NCBI GenBank assembly: GCA_016839905.1
Contig: JAEOTJ010000453.1
Span: 1 to 6,773 of the forward strand
Direction of reading: 5' to 3'
Length of the DNA stretch: 6,773 nucleotides
Origin: Promethearchaeota archaeon
Lineage (GTDB): Archaea > Asgardarchaeota > Lokiarchaeia > Sigynarchaeales > SOKP01
Notes under the pieces: model-generated
Seen by the model: the letters and a program-made list of their open reading frames with translations, nothing else
What the model was told of the DNA's origin: nothing
Database searches by the model: none
Translations under genes and position numbers: made by a program
Shown: one piece after another, positions 4,998 to 6,773 of the stretch
Layout: the number at the start of each line of letters is the position of its first letter
How positions within the stretch are numbered: position 1 is the stretch's first letter

Positions 4998-6773
4998 ATG
5001 TATAAAAAAAATAAAAGGATTTTATATTTCACGATTTTGAATGTTTTTATTCTAATAATGATGCTCTCCTTCCCTTCAATACAAGAAATAAGGAAGGAAA
5101 TCAATGAATATAATTATAACGAGGAGTCCGAACATATAATGAATGAACCTACATCATCTGATTATCCTACCTATCAAGCTCGTACTTATGCTTATTCAAC
5201 ATCATCAACTTCTTCGCTTAGTTTTGATCATGAAACTCCCACGGGTATTAATAGGCTTCTTGTCGTCATTTTAGGTTTTAGAGATTCAGGAACCGTTAAT
5301 TATGTTACTTATGGAGGAACGGATTTAACCTTTGTTAGAAGTGTTTCTAGAGCCAATGCCCGCGTTGAGCTATGGTACCTGATAAATCCCCCCATCGGAT
5401 CAGCTCAAGTTTATGCCAGTTTTTCAATCGCGGATCCTAGTTATGTCGCAGCGATGTCTTATGAGAAAGTAAATCAATACGATCCATTGGGAGCCCATAT
5501 AGGAAATACTGGTGATAGCACCACTGCTTCTGTTAGTATTACAACGACAACACCTGAGTCCATAATTATTGGAGGGGCGACATTCAGAGATGGGGGTGAT
5601 ACTTATCCATGTTCTCCGGGTAGTGGTGTAAATGAACGATATGATTTTAATACAGGTGGAATGAGTTCTGATATTACTTGTTGGGGGGGCGATAGATATG
5701 CAGAAACAACACAACAATATACTTTTAGTACGACGGGGAGTGATAATGAGGAGTGGGCGATTGTTGCAGCGGAATTTAAATTCCATGATATCACACACCC
5801 CACTTATTCGAATCTAATTGAAAGTGCGGATCCATTAGAATTGGGTAATACAGAAGTAATTTCAATTGATGTCCATGATGATTCTGGAATTAACCAAGTA
5901 AAAATTGAATTTGAAGGCTCTAACCATTCGATGACAAATACTGGTGGAGATACTTGGGAATATGACGCTTGGACACCCTCAAGTCCGGGCACTTATCCCT
6001 ATACGATATGGATGGAAGATAATAATAACAATTGGAATTCCACTAGCGGTTCAATCCAAGTAATTTTAATGAATGTATCCATAATTTCACCAATTCAAGA
6101 GCAAGTGTGTACTAAAACCGCTCCTAGCTATAATGTCAGACTGAATGTTGCAAATCTTGATACCATGTGGTACAGCTTGGATAATGGGATTACAAACATC
6201 ACTTTTACGACAAATGGAACCATAAATCAAGCGGAATGGGATAAACATGGAAATGGAGATGTTACAATTAAATTTTATGCAAACGATTCCTTAGGAGAGG
6301 TTTATATTAATGTCAGGACTGTTTTAAAAGACATTGTAGGACCAACATTTTCAAATATAGTAGAAAGCGATAATCCATTATTATTGGGAAATACTGAAAC
6401 AATAACAATTAATGTCACTGATCCTTCCGGGGTTAACCAAGTAAAAATTGAATTTGAAGGTTCTAATCATTCGATGATAAATACTGGTGGAGATACTTGG
6501 GAATATGACTCTTGGACGCCCTCTACAACAGGTAATAAACCCTATACAATATGGATGGAAGATAATGACAATTTCTGGAGTCATACCGGTGGTTTAATCC
6601 AAGTAATTGATGTACTTTATCCATTATTTCAATCTTATTCCTCAGGTTACTCATCAGATCCTTCTACTTCGCTTAATTTTCAGCATTCAACTCCCAACGG
6701 AAATAATAGACTTCTTGTCGTCATTGTAGGTCTTGAGGGAGATAATACTGTTACTTCTGTTTCTTATGGTGGA
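4998..6773 (+). CDS. Large secreted repeat protein with alternating beta-sandwich and Ig-like domains (3' end outside window)
   Basis: From the ATG at 4998 the frame is open for exactly 592 codons to the last base, so the gene continues beyond the window. Residues 1-27 have basic residues then a hydrophobic stretch: a signal peptide or N-terminal anchor. Residues about 57-265 form a beta-sandwich-like domain (A) with NRLLVVILGF, TYGG, ELWYLINPP and a two-Cys loop. Residues 268-356 are an Ig-like domain (B). Residues 357-448 are another Ig-like domain (C) of the type found three times in the 743-residue protein. Residues 449-537 repeat B at 65 of 89 identical residues, and from about 550 domain A begins again (NNRLLVVIVGL, VSYGG). 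The order A-B-C-B-A suggests a long modular array. N-x-S/T sequons are frequent. It is probably a cell-surface or extracellular protein; adhesion is a guess. Whether it ends in the same membrane span and tail as its neighbour cannot be seen here. Confidence 0.92.
   Translation, partial: MYKKNKRILYFTILNVFILIMMLSFPSIQEIRKEINEYNYNEESEHIMNEPTSSDYPTYQARTYAYSTSSTSSLSFDHETPTGINRLLVVILGFRDSGTVNYVTYGGTDLTFVRSVSRANARVELWYLINPPIGSAQVYASFSIADPSYVAAMSYEKVNQYDPLGAHIGNTGDSTTASVSITTTTPESIIIGGATFRDGGDTYPCSPGSGVNERYDFNTGGMSSDITCWGGDRYAETTQQYTFSTTGSDNEEWAIVAAEFKFHDITHPTYSNLIESADPLELGNTEVISIDVHDDSGINQVKIEFEGSNHSMTNTGGDTWEYDAWTPSSPGTYPYTIWMEDNNNNWNSTSGSIQVILMNVSIISPIQEQVCTKTAPSYNVRLNVANLDTMWYSLDNGITNITFTTNGTINQAEWDKHGNGDVTIKFYANDSLGEVYINVRTVLKDIVGPTFSNIVESDNPLLLGNTETITINVTDPSGVNQVKIEFEGSNHSMINTGGDTWEYDSWTPSTTGNKPYTIWMEDNDNFWSHTGGLIQVIDVLYPLFQSYSSGYSSDPSTSLNFQHSTPNGNNRLLVVIVGLEGDNTVTSVSYGG
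5211..5276 (+). repeat. Start of domain A, first copy
   Basis: This 66-base segment (residues 72-93) aligns without gaps to 6666-6731 at about 54 of 66 bases, including the identical stretch CTTCTTGTCGTCATT. It marks the internal repeat of the beta-sandwich domain. Confidence 0.8.
5799..6065 (+). repeat. Ig-like domain B, first copy
   Basis: The unit has 89 residues (268-356) and matches 6342-6608 at 65 of 89 residues. The core QVKIEFEGSNHSM and the stretch GGDTWEYD are unchanged, also nearly so at DNA level, which points to fairly recent duplication or gene conversion. Confidence 0.88.
6342..6608 (+). repeat. Ig-like domain B, second copy
   Basis: Residues 449-537, same length as the first copy at 5799-6065 with no gaps. 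Differences cluster in the first 30 and last 30 residues; the central 30 differ at only three positions. Confidence 0.88.
6666..6731 (+). repeat. Start of domain A, second copy
   Basis: Second copy of the segment at 5211-5276 (residues 557-578). The domain continues past the window end, so a further full A domain is expected. Confidence 0.8.

Noticed and set aside
5424..5803. Two overlapping minus-strand frames (124 and 66 codons)
   Set aside because: They are antisense to domain A of the gene from 4998, which has clear domain repeats and a ribosome site; the antisense proteins show no family features.
5804..5992. Minus-strand frame of 62 codons
   Set aside because: Antisense to Ig-like domain B; its resemblance to the frame at 6381-6584 simply mirrors the B repeat.
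6381..6584. Minus-strand frame of 67 codons
   Set aside because: Antisense to the second copy of domain B.
1..6773. CRISPR array, tRNA or rRNA genes
   Set aside because: No regularly spaced short repeats, cloverleaf-like or rRNA-like sequence was seen on either strand; the repeats present are coding domains or the single 60-bp pair.

Overview
This window is AT-rich DNA that looks archaeal. It has TATA-like boxes, short Shine-Dalgarno sites, a HEPN/nucleotidyltransferase pair, and large secreted Ig-like repeat proteins with a membrane anchor and a helical cytoplasmic tail. The style (lysine- and isoleucine-rich, receptor-like proteins, a CxxH/CxxC zinc module) best fits an Asgard (Promethearchaeota, Lokiarchaeia-like) genome. 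That assignment is inference from composition and protein style, not from a marker gene.

Layout from left to right. (1) Positions 1-504 are the 3' end of a gene that enters from outside the window: a Lys-rich juxtamembrane-like stretch, an eight-ligand zinc module and a helical-hairpin tail. (2) Positions 505-1145 hold decayed material: a small gene broken by stops and a shift (580-823), and a truncated paralogue of the zinc module that has lost two ligands (846-1145). (3) Positions 1178-2050, minus strand, hold a two-gene HEPN-MNT toxin-antitoxin-type operon with an 18-bp palindrome upstream. (4) A 60-bp block at 2138-2197 repeats the last codons and 3' flank of the first gene (491-550, 56/60 identical). 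(5) Positions 2395-4626 encode a complete 743-residue surface protein: signal peptide, PPC-like domain, three Ig-like repeats, one membrane span, and a cytoplasmic tail 62% identical to the tail of the first gene. (6) From 4998 to the window end runs a second large secreted repeat protein, open for 592 codons with no stop.

Two points tie the region together. First, the zinc-module fossil stops just before the toxin-antitoxin operon, and the matching gene end (codons for the last residues, stop and 3' flank) reappears just after it. The simplest reading is that the HEPN-MNT cassette landed in, or replaced part of, a tandem copy of the first gene. Second, the two large surface-protein genes share a promoter-like upstream block (2221-2257 and 4810-4846) and the same Ig-like repeat type. 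This suggests a co-regulated set of cell-surface proteins in which ectodomains vary while cytoplasmic tails are reused.
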